From Bremia lactucae (taxonomy: Eukaryota > Oomycota > Peronosporomycetes > Peronosporales > Peronosporaceae): DNA of 64,000 nt. The stretch is taken from NCBI RefSeq assembly GCF_004359215.1, contig NC_090615.1, positions 1,038,961 through 1,102,960 of the forward strand, given 5' to 3'. Both the position numbers and the translations under genes were made by a program. Below, in pieces: positions 63,401 through 64,000 of the stretch. The notes under the pieces were generated by a model that ran no database searches, was not told where the DNA came from, and worked only from the letters and a program-made list of their open reading frames with translations. How positions within the stretch are numbered: the stretch's first letter is position 1; every line of letters starts with the position of its first letter.

Positions 63401-64000
63401 TGATAGCCTCCTTGAGGGGTTTGAAAGCTTCATCCAACATGAACATGTTGGATGGAACGTGCGGAGGCCGTTGAACGGACTACAAACTTCTACCAGGTGT
63501 GACGGGGCACCTTTTACTAGTACTGATGACAGTACTAGTCAACCTACGCTGATTACAGTGAAGGTTGGGTGCCTCGACTACTTTACGTACACGACGTGCA
63601 GAGGGATGCTGTAAAAAGCTACGAAGTCTTAGCAACTACAGGTAATTTCTAACGTTTAGATGAAAGGAAAGTGAATCTGAATTAATATATTAAGGTTCCT
63701 AATTATCGATCTTCTATCTAGTTTTTCTGACTTTATTATAATAATAATAAACTATGTATGGCACCTACTTGTGACGATTGGCACGTTGATTAAAACTTGA
63801 CTTCACCACTTAACAGATTATTTACGGAGTGCTTCAATATAATCGAAGGTGATAAATATAAGGAATGTTGAGCATGCAAGTAGTAAACGATAATAATGTC
63901 ATCTTTCTTCGTTATTACCTTTCATAGGAGATAATATTCATTGCTCTCTTTTTATAGGAATAATAATTCTGTAAATGACCCCACACAATAACAATTCAAG

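Larger units (their letters stand above)
60467..64000 (-). mobile_element. Gypsy element I with 5' LTR, running off the right edge
   Basis: LTR-B starts at 63498 (TGTGACGGGGCACC) and runs to the window end. On the minus strand follow the primer site (TGGTAGAAGTTTGTAGTCC), gag (63400-62475), protease (62400-62050), linker (61587-61206) and RT (61100-60500). At about 60507 a gag block (equivalent to 62815-62840) is fused directly to the RT YFDD region, so the left end is an internal-deletion junction. A 97-bp tandem duplication lies at about 62117-62310. Overall it is very close to element H. Confidence 0.75.

Noticed and set aside
1..64000. tRNA, rRNA, CRISPR arrays, bacterial operons
   Set aside because: None was recognised on either strand; the window is eukaryotic and dominated by retroelements.

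Overview
The window looks like a repeat-rich, gene-poor stretch of an oomycete genome (Peronosporales; a downy mildew or Phytophthora relative, possibly Plasmopara-like, but the species cannot be fixed from the sequence). The main reasons are a secreted RXLR-type effector gene (signal peptide, RSLQ, EER), oomycete initiator-like promoter motifs, a secreted expansin-like protein, and many decayed Ty3/gypsy and Ty1/copia retrotransposons. I see no tRNA, rRNA or CRISPR array. Three assembly joins are marked by N: 8814-8913, 15532 and 54867. || Genes sit in two small islands. Island 1 (about 4.2-11.9 kb) holds the RXLR-type effector (6011-7366, +), a decayed PH-TBC (Rab-GAP) gene (about 7786-11346, +) split by a two-LTR retroelement (8086-9815), and a small two-exon gene of unknown function (11886-11506, -). 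Island 2 (about 17-22.1 kb) holds a badly damaged ~700-codon gene on the minus strand whose C-terminal part looks like a PD-(D/E)XK nuclease core, and an intact membrane-anchored expansin-like gene (20559-22091, +). || Almost everything else is retroelement debris, mostly on the minus strand. From left to right: gypsy relic A with its LTR (1-3690), nested LTR pieces (12.3-16.35 kb), gypsy gag and pol pieces (22.9-27.3 kb), a chromodomain-bearing gypsy with its 5' LTR (about 28.0-34.4 kb), a second gypsy lineage 'G' (34.4-35.9 kb), relic 'J' (36.2-39.4 kb), a copia element (40.6-44.7 kb, +), a nearly complete gypsy 'H' with both LTRs (46.5-54.0 kb), more nested LTRs (54.0-55.6 kb), a + strand gag relic, a second 'G' copy (56.9-60.5 kb), and gypsy 'I' with its 5' LTR (60.5-64.0 kb and beyond). 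At least four LTR families (called A, B, C and F here) end in similar TGTAACGGG...CCCGTTACA termini. Several are followed by a primer-binding-like TGGTAG(C/A)ACTT... site. || The most unusual signal is structural. Decayed gypsy copies repeatedly carry short perfect or near-perfect palindromes (13425-13489, 23133-23183, 35036-35096, 48692-48713 and an older one at 26138-26187). Two of the elements also carry internal microinversions (51443-51672 and about 38735-39165), seen by comparison with sibling copies in the same window. Together these suggest fold-back template switching, or another local inverting process, acting on these elements.
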